Made by a program: the position numbers and the translations under genes
Notes under the pieces: generated by a model
Seen by the model: only the letters and a program-made list of their open reading frames with translations
Told to the model about the DNA's origin: nothing
The model's database searches: none
Part shown: in pieces, positions 16,608-24,443 of the stretch
Numbering within the stretch: position 1 is the first letter of the stretch
Layout: every line of letters starts with the position of its first letter
NCBI GenBank assembly: GCA_018265615.1
Contig: JABLYX010000001.1
Span: 62,001-126,000 of the forward strand
DNA: 64,000 nucleotides
Direction of reading: 5' to 3'
Source of the DNA: Lentisphaeria bacterium
GTDB taxonomy: Bacteria > Verrucomicrobiota > Lentisphaeria > Victivallales > Victivallaceae

Positions 16608-17273
16608 ATGAATACGATAAGAAAAACACTGTTTGCGGCCCTGCTCGGCATCGGCTGCCTGGCGGCAGTGAATGCGGAGGAGGTCATTGCACTGCCTCCG
16701 GTCAATCACTCCCGGGGGGATACGGTTATGCAGGCGCTCCGGAATCGCAGGTCCTGCCGGGAATTTTCGGTGCAGGAACTCCCGTTGCAGGATATTTCCG
16801 ATCTGCTGTGGGCGGCGAACGGTTTCAACCGGCCCGGCGGACATACCAATGCCGGCGGAAAAAATAAACAGAGCATTGAAATCTACGTCTGCCTGAAGTC
16901 GGGCGCTTACCGTTATGATCCCAAAGACAATGTCCTGAGGCAGGTCACTGCCGAGGATCTTCGTCCGGCGGTCGCGGACTGGCAGGATTACGCGGTCAAA
17001 GCTCCGGTGAGCCTTGTCGTGACCTCCAATCTCAGCGATCCCCTGTATCAGGACGAGGAATGGAAACTCTTGCCGGCATATGATGCCGGAATCGTCTCAG
17101 GCAACATCTATCTCTTCTGCTCGGCAAACGGTTTCGGAACAATCTGCCGGACGACGATGAACCGGGAGAAACTGAAAAACTCACTGAAATTGACCGACAG
17201 GCATGTTCTGCATCTGAATCATCCGGTCGGATTTTCGTCGACCGCCTATGCGAAGCCGGCGGAAGAGAATTGA
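16608..17273 (+). CDS. exported nitroreductase-like flavoprotein (SagB-type)
   Basis: 221 residues. AAGGA precedes the ATG, and a Sec signal peptide (M-N-T-I-R-K-T-L-F-A-A-L-L-G-I-G-C-L-A-A-V-N-A) is clear. The mature part has the nitroreductase FMN motif R-N-R-R-S-C-R-E-F and L-L-W-A-A-N-G-F-N-R, typical of SagB-like oxidoreductases, then a second FMN-binding half with G-I-V-S-G-N-I-Y-L. Such proteins reduce nitro or quinone compounds with FMN. Export of an FMN protein through Sec would need cofactor loading outside. It follows the esterase by 12 bp. Confidence 0.85.
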   Translation: MNTIRKTLFAALLGIGCLAAVNAEEVIALPPVNHSRGDTVMQALRNRRSCREFSVQELPLQDISDLLWAANGFNRPGGHTNAGGKNKQSIEIYVCLKSGAYRYDPKDNVLRQVTAEDLRPAVADWQDYAVKAPVSLVVTSNLSDPLYQDEEWKLLPAYDAGIVSGNIYLFCSANGFGTICRTTMNREKLKNSLKLTDRHVLHLNHPVGFSSTAYAKPAEEN

Positions 17274-17300
17274 AAAACAATAAAATCAGGAGATTGTCTT

Positions 17301-18470
17301 ATGAAATTCGATATGTATGTTCCGACTCATCTGCTGTTCGGCTGCGGGATGCTCAACACACTCCATGAACAGGCCATGCCCGGCAAAAAAGCGCTGATCG
17401 CCATCTCCAACGGCAAATCGACCCGCGCCAACGGCTATCTGGCCCGAGTGGAAGAGCAGCTTCATCAGGCCGGCGTCGAAACCGCGGTTTTCGATGGTGT
17501 GGCCCCGAATCCGACCGTCGCGAATGTGGAGGCCGGAGCAAAGGCCGCCCGTGATCATCGGTGCGATTTTCTGGTCGCTCTCGGCGGCGGCAGCGTGATG
17601 GACTGCACGAAAGCCGTTGCGGTCATGGCCGTCAACGATGGGGAGCTGTGGGATTATGTGACGATCGGTTCCGGCAAGGGGAAGCCGATTCCGAATTCTC
17701 CGCTGCCGATTATCGCGATTACGACGACAGCCGGAACCGGTTCGGAGATGGACGGCGCGGGCGTCATCACCAAAGAGGATACGTATGAAAAGGCGTTCAT
17801 CATGCATCCTGCACTGTTTCCCCGGTTGTCGGTCGTCGATCCGGAGCTGATGACCAGCGTACCGACGAAGTTCACAGCATATCAAGGGTTCGACGCCCTG
17901 TTTCACAGCATCGAGGGATATATCTCCCAAGGCGCCAACCCGATGAGCGATATGTACGCGCTGACTGCGATTGAAAATATCGCCCGCTATCTGCCCCGGG
18001 CCGTGAAGGACGGGAACGATCTGGAGGCGCGTTCGCATGTGGCGTTCGGCAATTCGCTCTCCGGCGTGGTGATGTGCCTGACGCTGCTGACCAGTGAACA
18101 CGGCATGGAACATGCACTCTCCGCCTATCACCCGAATCTGCCGCACGGGGCGGGCCTGATTATGATCAGCAGCGCCTATTACGCCTATTTCGTCCGGAAT
18201 CACGGCTGCGATGACCGTTTCATCCGTCTGGCGCAGGCTATGGGGATGGCGAACGCGGCGAAACCGGAGGACTTCCTGTCCGCGCTGGCCGGATTGCAGG
18301 AAGCCTGCGGCGTGGCGGAGCTGAAGATGTCCGATTACGGCATTGTTCCCGGGGAATGCGAAACCTTCGCCCGCAATGCCCGCGAAGTGATGGGCGTCAT
18401 GTTTACCAGCGACCGGGTTCCGATGACGGACGCCGATGTGGCGGAAGTTTACCGGCAGTCGTACAGATAA
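17301..18470 (+). CDS. iron-containing alcohol dehydrogenase
   Basis: 389 residues, full length and cytoplasmic. G-G-G-S-V-M-D-C-T-K-A is the NAD(P)-binding loop. Metal-ligand regions are T-A-Y-Q-G-F-D-A-L-F-H-S-I-E-G and H-G-M-E-H-A-L-S-A-Y-H-P-N-L-P-H-G, giving the Asp and three His typical of the class III (BDH/lactaldehyde reductase-like) family. AGGAG precedes the ATG. It sits 27 bp after the nitroreductase-like gene. It likely reduces an aldehyde or ketone with NAD(P)H; the substrate cannot be read from the sequence. Confidence 0.92.
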   Translation: MKFDMYVPTHLLFGCGMLNTLHEQAMPGKKALIAISNGKSTRANGYLARVEEQLHQAGVETAVFDGVAPNPTVANVEAGAKAARDHRCDFLVALGGGSVMDCTKAVAVMAVNDGELWDYVTIGSGKGKPIPNSPLPIIAITTTAGTGSEMDGAGVITKEDTYEKAFIMHPALFPRLSVVDPELMTSVPTKFTAYQGFDALFHSIEGYISQGANPMSDMYALTAIENIARYLPRAVKDGNDLEARSHVAFGNSLSGVVMCLTLLTSEHGMEHALSAYHPNLPHGAGLIMISSAYYAYFVRNHGCDDRFIRLAQAMGMANAAKPEDFLSALAGLQEACGVAELKMSDYGIVPGECETFARNAREVMGVMFTSDRVPMTDADVAEVYRQSYR

Positions 18471-18491
18471 CCTGTTGAAAGGAGGAACATC

Positions 18492-18701
18492 ATGCCTGTC
18501 ATCACTCTGGAAATCTCGAAGTTGAATCCAGGACAGAAGAAGCAGCTGGTCCGGGAAATGACGGAAACCGTCGTGAAGGTGACGAAACTTCCCCCCGAAA
18601 CCGTAACCGTGTTTCTCAAGGAGAATGAACTGGACAATATCGGTTTCGGCGGAAAACTGCTGTCGGAGAAACAAGCGCCGGAAGGAGAAATGAATGAATA
18701 G
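18492..18701 (+). CDS. 4-oxalocrotonate tautomerase-family protein
   Basis: 69 residues, typical for the family. Pro follows the initiator Met (M-P-V-I-T-L-E), giving the N-terminal catalytic proline after Met removal. The body (K-Q-L-V-R-E-M-T-E-T-V-V-K-V-T-K-L-P-P-E-T-V-T-V) is the single beta-alpha-beta unit of 4-OT subunits. AAAGGAGG precedes the ATG. The stop overlaps the next gene start by 8 bp, so it is translationally coupled. Beside an ABM domain and CMD proteins it fits a keto-enol isomerisation step in ring-cleavage-like chemistry (inference). Confidence 0.9.
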   Translation: MPVITLEISKLNPGQKKQLVREMTETVVKVTKLPPETVTVFLKENELDNIGFGGKLLSEKQAPEGEMNE

Positions 18702-19356
18702 ACGCGAATTTCTGAAAACCTCGCTGGCGGCAACGGCGGCAGTCGCGGGAACCGCGTTTCTCGGCGGTTCCCTGCAGAACACGGCATCGGCGCAAAATTC
18801 CAACAGTGGAGTGAAAAACGGCAAAATGAAAATCCTGGTCATCACGGGCAGTCCCCGTAAAAACGGCAATTCCAACACATTGGCGGATCACTTCATCAGG
18901 GGCGCGGCCGAAGCGGGCCACGAAGTCGTCCGTTTCGATTCGGCCTTCAAGGAGGTGCACCCCTGCATCGGCTGCAACAAGTGCGGTATGAACGGCGAGT
19001 GCGTTTTCAGGGACGATTTCGAATTTGTCCGCAAACACATCGTCGACGCCGGTCTGGTGGCGTTCGCCGCGCCGATGTACTACTTCGGCATTTCCGCGCA
19101 GATCAAGGCGGTCATCGACCGTTTCTATGCGGTCAACGGCAAAATTCACGTACCGAAGAAGGCGGTCCTGATGATGACTTACGCGAACACCGCCGCCCGG
19201 CAGGCGGAACCGATCGTCTCCCATTACAAGGTGCTGCTGGACTATCTCGGCTGGACCGATGCCGGCCAGGTCATCGCCTCCGGCGTCTGGCCGGTCGGCG
19301 CTGTCAACCATACGAAGTACCCCGAACAGGCATATCAGCTCGGCAGAAGCGTATAG
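18694..19356 (+). CDS. Tat-exported flavodoxin-fold NAD(P)H/FMN reductase
   Basis: 220 residues. The N-terminus M-N-R-R-E-F-L-K-T-S-L-A-A-T-A-A-V-A-G is a twin-arginine signal. From residue 45 the FMN loop I-T-G-S-P-R-K-N-G-N-S-N and the second loop A-A-P-M-Y-Y-F-G-I-S-A-Q-I-K are clear, with a C-I-G-C-N-K-C-G-M-N-G-E-C motif as in iron-sulfur flavoproteins. Tat export fits, because FMN would be loaded before transport. The tatA and tatC genes follow directly, linking substrate and translocase in one operon. Confidence 0.9.
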   Translation: MNRREFLKTSLAATAAVAGTAFLGGSLQNTASAQNSNSGVKNGKMKILVITGSPRKNGNSNTLADHFIRGAAEAGHEVVRFDSAFKEVHPCIGCNKCGMNGECVFRDDFEFVRKHIVDAGLVAFAAPMYYFGISAQIKAVIDRFYAVNGKIHVPKKAVLMMTYANTAARQAEPIVSHYKVLLDYLGWTDAGQVIASGVWPVGAVNHTKYPEQAYQLGRSV

Positions 19357-19423
19357 GCGCTCGAAATGAAATTGCAGCCGGACGCAAAAAGCCCGGTTCT
19401 TAATTTGTGATTCTCGATCCCGC

Positions 19424-19440
19424 GCTTCCATTCCGGAAGC
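19424..19440 (+). other. small hairpin upstream of tatA
   Basis: GCTTCC / GGAAGC with a 5-base loop in the 121-bp gap between the Tat-signal reductase and tatA. No T-run, so it is probably not a terminator. It may mark RNA processing that sets TatAC levels. Confidence 0.3.
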
Positions 19441-19477
19441 ATGGATCGAATCAAGAACAACCAACAGGAGGTGTAAT

Positions 19478-19696
19478 ATGTCGCTCGGATTCACGGAAAT
19501 CATTCTGATCGCACTGTTTGTTCTGATCGTCTTCGGGGCGAAACGTATTCCGGAGCTGGCCCGCGCCATGGGGCGGGCGTCGTATGAGTTCAAAAAAGCG
19601 AAAAACGCGCTGTCCACGGAGGGGCAGGAACTGATGGGCGCAGCGGAGAAAGCCGCCGAGAATGAAGAGAAAAAAGAAGAGAAACGCGACGCATGA
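19478..19696 (+). CDS. tatA: Sec-independent translocase subunit TatA
   Basis: 72 residues. The TatA/E layout is complete: M-S-L-G-F-T-E-I-I-L-I-A-L-F-V-L-I-V-F-G transmembrane helix, the hinge F-G-A-K-R-I-P-E-L-A-R-A-M-G, an amphipathic helix and an acidic/basic tail. AGGAGGTG lies just before the ATG. The stop overlaps the tatC start by 4 bp. No tatB is present, so this is a minimal TatAC system. Confidence 0.93.
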   Translation: MSLGFTEIILIALFVLIVFGAKRIPELARAMGRASYEFKKAKNALSTEGQELMGAAEKAAENEEKKEEKRDA

Positions 19697-20445
19697 ACGA
19701 TTCCGAAAACACTCTGATCGCACATCTGGACGCATTGCGCCGGACGCTGATCCGGTGTGTCGCGGTGACGGCGATTCTGTACCCGGCCGGATACCTGATT
19801 TCGCCGCATGTGATCAATCTGCTGGTGCAGTGGTGTTTTCCCGAATCGGTCGGCAAGCTGCACTACTTTGCGCCGATGGAGGTGTTCTGGGTGCAGCTCA
19901 AACTCGCTCTGATTCTGGCGCTGGCGCTGGCGTATCCGTGGAACGCCCTGCAGCTCTGGCGCTTCCTGCTCCCGGCGCTTTATGACGGGGAGCGGCGGGC
20001 GCTCGGGTGGTGGATCGTTTTCTCGTCGGTTCTGTTCTTCGGCGGGGTCGCGTTCTGCACGGGAGTGATCCTGCCGATGCTGATGAACTTCTCCGGGGGC
20101 TTCGCCACGCCTGAGCTTCAGCCGATCCTCGGGCTGGCAAATTTTCTGAATCTCGCCGGCTGGCTGATGCTGGCGTTCGGAGTCATGTTCCAGGCGCCGA
20201 TTGTGGTGCTGTCGGCGGTCCGCTTCGGCGTGATTTCCACGGAGTCGCTGAAAAAGAAGCGTCCGTACATCATGACGGCGATCCTGATCCTGGCCGCGAT
20301 CCTGACCCCGCCGGATATCGTCAGCCAGGTGATGCTTGCCGTTCCGACCTGGCTTCTGTTCGAGCTGGGGCTTTGGCTTGCCGGAAGGTTTGAGGTTGCA
20401 TCTTCCGGCATCACAACGGAAATCATACCGGAGCCGGAGAACTGA
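19693..20445 (+). CDS. tatC: Sec-independent translocase subunit TatC
   Basis: 250 residues with six hydrophobic segments. It begins N-D-S-E-N-T-L-I-A-H-L-D-A-L-R-R-T-L-I-R, the cytoplasmic N-terminal H-L-x-x-L-R-x-R motif that binds twin-arginine signals. F-A-P-M-E-V-F-W-V-Q-L-K-L and a long third loop follow, as in TatC. Start and previous stop overlap (ATGA), so TatA and TatC are made together. It likely exports the four Tat-signal proteins of this island (18694, 23445, 24444, 26432). Confidence 0.93.
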   Translation: MNDSENTLIAHLDALRRTLIRCVAVTAILYPAGYLISPHVINLLVQWCFPESVGKLHYFAPMEVFWVQLKLALILALALAYPWNALQLWRFLLPALYDGERRALGWWIVFSSVLFFGGVAFCTGVILPMLMNFSGGFATPELQPILGLANFLNLAGWLMLAFGVMFQAPIVVLSAVRFGVISTESLKKKRPYIMTAILILAAILTPPDIVSQVMLAVPTWLLFELGLWLAGRFEVASSGITTEIIPEPEN

Positions 20446-20463
20446 CAAAGAGCTCGGCAGCCG

Positions 20464-21369
20464 CTACTTCCGCGTCTCCGATGCGGCAAATTCATCCTGA
20501 AGCCGTTCGAGAAAAACTTCGGCGGCTTTGGAGAATATCTGATATTTTTTCCAGACCACGCTGGAATGGGATTCCAACGCCGGATTCAGGGGGCGGAAGC
20601 ACAGCCGGTCGCCGGTGATGTTATTTCCGGGTTCCAGCGCCAATGCGCAGCCGATCCCCCGCTCCACCAGCAGCGAGGCATTGAAGATCAGGTTGTAAAC
20701 CGCCACGATATTCAGCTTGTCAAGGTCTCCGTCGAACCATTCGGCATAGGGATTCCGGACGGATTTGTTGCGAAGATCGCGCCGGGAACAAATCAGCGGG
20801 AGCTCCCGCAGATCCTCCGGCGTGACGGACTCCTTTTCCGCCAGCGGATTGTCCCGGCGCATCAGCACGCCCCACTTGTCTTTGACCGGAAGGTTCACGC
20901 TGTCGTATTTGGCGATATCGACCGGTTGGAGCAGGACGCCGAAGTCGAGCAGCCCGTTGTCGAGACGTTCCATGACGTCGCCGGCGACTCCGGTATAGAT
21001 GTGGAATCTGACATCGGGATACTCCCCGTGCAGTTCACAGACGGCATCGGCGATCAGATTCATCGCCTTGCTCTCCCCGCCGCCGATATAGACATCGCCG
21101 GAGATGTTTTCGCCGATGGCATTGAATTCGGCTTCGGTCTTCTGTACCATCGCCATAATCTCCTCGGCACGGCGGCGCAGAAGCATCCCTTCCGGCGTCA
21201 GCGCGATGTGGTGGGTTTCCCGGTTCAGGAGCTTTTGACCGAGCTCTTCCTCCAGATCCATCATCTGCCGCGAAAGCGTCGGCTGAGTCACATGAAGATA
21301 TTTTGCCGCCCGGGTGAAGCTGTTCTCCCGCGCCACCGCCAGAAAATAACGTAACAGCCTGAGTTCCAT
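20464..21369 (-). CDS. LysR-family transcriptional regulator
   Basis: 301 residues from the ATG at 21369, preceded by AAGGAA 9 bases upstream; this yields the normal LysR start M-E-L-R-L-L-R-Y-F-L-A-V-A. The HTH (A-A-K-Y-L-H-V-T-Q-P-T-L-S-R-Q-M-M-D-L-E-E-E-L-G) covers residues 15-50, and the rest is the two-lobed periplasmic-binding-like effector domain. It faces operon 3 divergently and follows operon 2 convergently. The dyad at 21438-21459 is its probable binding site, with a twin in front of operon 2. It probably activates both operons in response to a metabolite. Confidence 0.92.
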   Translation of the reverse strand: MELRLLRYFLAVARENSFTRAAKYLHVTQPTLSRQMMDLEEELGQKLLNRETHHIALTPEGMLLRRRAEEIMAMVQKTEAEFNAIGENISGDVYIGGGESKAMNLIADAVCELHGEYPDVRFHIYTGVAGDVMERLDNGLLDFGVLLQPVDIAKYDSVNLPVKDKWGVLMRRDNPLAEKESVTPEDLRELPLICSRRDLRNKSVRNPYAEWFDGDLDKLNIVAVYNLIFNASLLVERGIGCALALEPGNNITGDRLCFRPLNPALESHSSVVWKKYQIFSKAAEVFLERLQDEFAASETRK

Positions 21370-21437
21370 AACATGATTTCCTTTCGAGTTGCGGATACTA
21401 TACTTCCTATAATTATGCCCGTCAAGCATCAACTGGT

Positions 21438-21459
21438 ATAGTGAGAAAGTATTTGCTAT
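21438..21459. promoter_or_regulatory. LysR-type operator, copy 2
   Basis: A 22-bp site with ATAGT...GCTAT ends, 19/22 identical to 15216-15237. It sits between the divergent lysR (start 21369) and operon 3 (start 21521), the usual position for a LysR site. Confidence 0.75.
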
Positions 21460-21520
21460 TATTCGGCTTTACATTATATTGATTTACAGAGCAGAAAATC
21501 AATCAACGGAGGTGAATTGA

Positions 21521-21772
21521 ATGAATGGATCGGATGAAAGCGCCGTTCTGCTCCTCCGCAATCTGAAAGATGCGGGCTGCAATACGGCGATGACGGAAGA
21601 ATTTCTTGCGTATGAACGTGAAGGAAAAGTGAGGGCTCAGCGGAAACTGCTGCTCCGTCAGCGAAATTCACTGCTCCGGACCATCCATGAGAATCAGGAG
21701 CGGATCGATTGTCTCGATTTCCTGCTGCATTCTGTGGAACAAAAAATCAACTCTTCGGAAAGGACGAAGTAA
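21521..21772 (+). CDS. small coiled-coil protein of redox operons
   Basis: 83 residues. AACGGAGGTG precedes the ATG. The sequence is helical with heptads: L-L-L-R-N-L-K-D-A-G-C, then E-R-E-G-K-V-R-A-Q-R-K-L-L-L-R-Q-R-N-S-L-L and E-R-I-D-C-L-D-F-L-L. It resembles the C-terminal dimerisation helix of MerR regulators without the DNA-binding part. I recall similar proteins beside flavodoxin and AKR genes; the function is unknown. It may be a co-regulator or a redox-responsive protein (two Cys). First gene of operon 3. Confidence 0.65.
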   Translation: MNGSDESAVLLLRNLKDAGCNTAMTEEFLAYEREGKVRAQRKLLLRQRNSLLRTIHENQERIDCLDFLLHSVEQKINSSERTK

Positions 21773-21773
21773 A

Positions 21774-22361
21774 ATGATCAGAAAGGCAATGGTGTGCATG
21801 ATGGCGAGCGCAGTGTTTTCCATGTTCGGATGTTCGGCGGACGATCAGGTTTCGACCGTGAAAGCGACGGCGGAACCGGGAAAAATCCTGATAGCCTGTT
21901 ACTCTTACAGCGGCAACACCCGCCATGCGGCGGAACAGATTCAGAAGGCCACCGGCGGCGTCCTCTTTGAGATCAGGCCGGTCACGGCATATCCGACCGA
22001 CTACAACGCCTGCGTCGATCAGGCGAAAAAAGAGATCGGCGCAGGCTTCAAACCGGCGCTGGCGGAAAAAGTCAAGGACCTCGATCAGTACGACGTCGTC
22101 TTCGTCGGAACGCCGAACTGGTGGTCCACGATGGCGCCGCCCGTCCTGACTTTCCTGGCGGAAAATGATCTTGCCGGAAAAACCGTCATCCCCTTCGTGA
22201 CCCACGGCGGCGGCGGGATGGCGCGCTGTGAACGCGATATCCGCAAAGCGTGCCCGAAATCGAAATTCGGAAAGGGCGGGGCATTCTCCGGCGGCAGCAT
22301 CAAAAACTCCGGACCGGCATTGACCCAATGGATCAACGAAGTGATAACCATCAAAAAATGA
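21774..22361 (+). CDS. exported flavodoxin
   Basis: 195 residues from the ATG at 21774, one base after the previous stop; the frame is open upstream, but this start gives a lipoprotein-like signal (S-A-V-F-S-M-F-G-C-S). The flavodoxin domain covers about residues 35-195: A-C-Y-S-Y-S-G-N-T-R phosphate loop and G-T-P-N-W-W-S-T-M-A-P-P second loop. It is very similar to residues 36-190 of the triple fusion at 10467. The following gene starts within its stop (ATGA at 22358) or 9 bp later. Confidence 0.9.
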   Translation: MIRKAMVCMMASAVFSMFGCSADDQVSTVKATAEPGKILIACYSYSGNTRHAAEQIQKATGGVLFEIRPVTAYPTDYNACVDQAKKEIGAGFKPALAEKVKDLDQYDVVFVGTPNWWSTMAPPVLTFLAENDLAGKTVIPFVTHGGGGMARCERDIRKACPKSKFGKGGAFSGGSIKNSGPALTQWINEVITIKK

Positions 22362-22369
22362 GGCGGGAT

Positions 22370-23431
22370 ATGAAAAAAATCGCTTTCTTCGGACTCCTTC
22401 TTTCCATCTTCTGCATCGTCAATCACATGGAGGCAAACGACAATATGAACGCATTGAACACCAAAGAACAGAACATCGTCGCCATCGCCGCCTGTACGGC
22501 GCGCGGCGACATGCCGAATCTGAAAACCGCGCTGGCGGCGGGGCTCGACGCCGGGCTGACGGTCAATGAAATCAAGGAGGTGCTGACCCAGCTCTACGCC
22601 TACTGCGGATTCCCGCGCAGCCTGAACGCGCTCGGCAATTATATGGCGCTTCTCAGGGAACGCGAGGCGAAAGGGATCAAAGACGCGCCGGGGAAACTGC
22701 CCGGGCCGCTTCCGGCGGGGAAGAGCATCGATTTCGGCGCCGCCAACCAGACGAAGCTCTGCGGCGCGCCGGTCCGGGGAGCGCTCTTCGAGTTCGCTCC
22801 GGCGATCGACGAATACCTGAAAGCACATCTGTTCGGCGACATCTTCGGGCGCGACAATCTCGACTGGAGAACCCGCGAAATCGCCACCATCGCCGCGCTC
22901 GCCGCGATGCCGGGCGTGGAAAGCCAGCTGAACTCCCACATCGCCATCGGCAAGCACAACGGCGTGACCGAGGCGCAGATCGCGGAGATTCTCGCCGCCG
23001 TCAACGGCAATGAATACGGAGTGCCGCACGTCAGCGCCTTTCCGGTCGGACAGGAGAACACCGGATATGCGAAATACTTCAGCGGCAAATCCTATCTTGC
23101 TCCGCTGACGCAGGATAAGCGCCTCAATGTTCCGGTCGCCAACGTGACCTTCGAGCCCGGCTGCCGCAACAACTGGCACAGCCACACCGGCGGGCAGATG
23201 CTGATCGCGGTCGGCGGCGTCGGCTTCTACCAGGAACGCGGCAAGGCGGCGCGGCGTCTGGTTCCCGGCGATATCGTCGAGATTCCGCCGAATACCGACC
23301 ACTGGCACGGCGCCGCGCCCGACAGCTGGTTCTCGCACCTCGCGATCGAATGCAATCCCGCGACCAACAAAAACACCTGGCTCGAACCGGTTTCCGACGC
23401 CGATTACAGCGTCGCCACCTCCGGGAAATGA
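22370..23431 (+). CDS. exported CMD - cupin protein
   Basis: 353 residues. The start at 22370 gives the signal M-K-K-I-A-F-F-G-L-L-L-S-I-F; an ATG at 22358 overlapping the upstream stop adds M-R-R-D and is also possible. Two CMD-like repeats (about 30-115 and 145-215) include L-Y-A-Y-C-G-F and H-I-A-I-G-K-H-N-G. The C-terminal cupin has W-H-S-H and D-H-W-H-G metal ligands. It is the split counterpart of residues 199-514 of the triple fusion, with long identical stretches such as F-G-D-I-F-G-R-D-N-L-D-W. The enzyme activity is not settled; AhpD-like CxxC is absent. Confidence 0.9.
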   Translation: MKKIAFFGLLLSIFCIVNHMEANDNMNALNTKEQNIVAIAACTARGDMPNLKTALAAGLDAGLTVNEIKEVLTQLYAYCGFPRSLNALGNYMALLREREAKGIKDAPGKLPGPLPAGKSIDFGAANQTKLCGAPVRGALFEFAPAIDEYLKAHLFGDIFGRDNLDWRTREIATIAALAAMPGVESQLNSHIAIGKHNGVTEAQIAEILAAVNGNEYGVPHVSAFPVGQENTGYAKYFSGKSYLAPLTQDKRLNVPVANVTFEPGCRNNWHSHTGGQMLIAVGGVGFYQERGKAARRLVPGDIVEIPPNTDHWHGAAPDSWFSHLAIECNPATNKNTWLEPVSDADYSVATSGK

Positions 23432-23444
23432 TCGGGGGACGGCA

Positions 23445-24428
23445 ATGGACAGACGCGAATTCATCAAAACCGCCGGAGTCGCGGTCGGCGGAGCGGTGCT
23501 GGCCGGCGGCATGCCCATCCGCGCGGAATCAATTCCGCACAAGGAAGACAGGAAAGGAACTGCGGCCGATCCGCGGCTGGCGGGAGTCTGCGACATTCAT
23601 ATTCACTGCCTGCCCGACACCCGGCCGCGCTGCATCGACGAACTCACGCTGGCGAAGCAGGCGAAAGCGGCCGGTTACCGGGCGGTCATGTACAAATCGA
23701 ACGACTGGAGCTGTCACGACCGGGCATTCCTGATCCGGCAGGCGCTCCCGGAGTTCGAGGTGTTCGGCAGCCTCTGCATGAACCGCGTCCACGGCGACAG
23801 GGTCAATGTGTACGCGGCGGAACAGGCGGTCAAAACCTCCGGCGGCCTCTGCCGCTGTATCTGGATGCCGACGCTTTCCGCTGTTTACCAGCATCGGCGC
23901 GACAATCTTCCGGGGCCGGGGATTCCTGTGCTCGATCCGCGCGGGAACGTGCTCCCCGAGGTGGTCCGGGTGATGGAGCTCTGCGCCGAAGCGGACATCA
24001 TTTTCGCCTCCGGCCACAGCTCGCCGCAGGAGAGCCTGATCCTCGCGAAGAAGGCGAAGGAGGTCGGGGTGAAGAAGTTCGTCGTCACCCATGTCAACTC
24101 GACCATCTGGAAATTGACGCACGATCAGGTAAAGCAGGCGGTCGATCTCGGCGCATTCGTGGAATACTGCTATTTGCCGCGTCTCTGGGGGCCCGGCACG
24201 GGCAATCCGCAGTTTGAACGCCAGAGCAGCACGGAGTTTCTCGGTTACGTCCGGCTCATACCCGAACGGAGCTTCATCACCACCGATCTCGGTCAAGCGG
24301 GCAACCCGAATCCGATCGACGGCATGCGCACGTGTATCCGCGAACTTTTGGATGCGGGGATTCCGCAAAAAGACATTGATCTGTTTGTGCGCATTAATCC
24401 TGCGCGACTCATGAAATTGAACGCATAA
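23445..24428 (+). CDS. Tat-exported amidohydrolase-like protein (DUF6282-like)
   Basis: 327 residues. The twin-arginine signal M-D-R-R-E-F-I-K-T-A-G-V-A-V-G-G-A-V-L-A-G-G is followed by a metal-dependent-hydrolase-like barrel: C-D-I-H-I-H-C-L-P-D (HxH on strand 1), A-S-G-H-S-S and V-T-H-V-N-S (candidate His ligands) and I-T-T-D-L-G-Q (Asp). This matches the PHP/amidohydrolase-like DUF6282 group from memory. It is probably a hydrolase acting outside the cytoplasm. The gene follows the CMD-cupin gene by 13 bp in operon 3. Confidence 0.8.
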   Translation: MDRREFIKTAGVAVGGAVLAGGMPIRAESIPHKEDRKGTAADPRLAGVCDIHIHCLPDTRPRCIDELTLAKQAKAAGYRAVMYKSNDWSCHDRAFLIRQALPEFEVFGSLCMNRVHGDRVNVYAAEQAVKTSGGLCRCIWMPTLSAVYQHRRDNLPGPGIPVLDPRGNVLPEVVRVMELCAEADIIFASGHSSPQESLILAKKAKEVGVKKFVVTHVNSTIWKLTHDQVKQAVDLGAFVEYCYLPRLWGPGTGNPQFERQSSTEFLGYVRLIPERSFITTDLGQAGNPNPIDGMRTCIRELLDAGIPQKDIDLFVRINPARLMKLNA

Positions 24429-24443
24429 TCAGGGAGAACAATC

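Noticed and set aside
22370..23431. AhpD-like peroxidase function for the CMD-cupin proteins
   Set aside because: The CxxC pair needed for AhpD activity is absent; only a single Cys is kept in the first CMD repeat.
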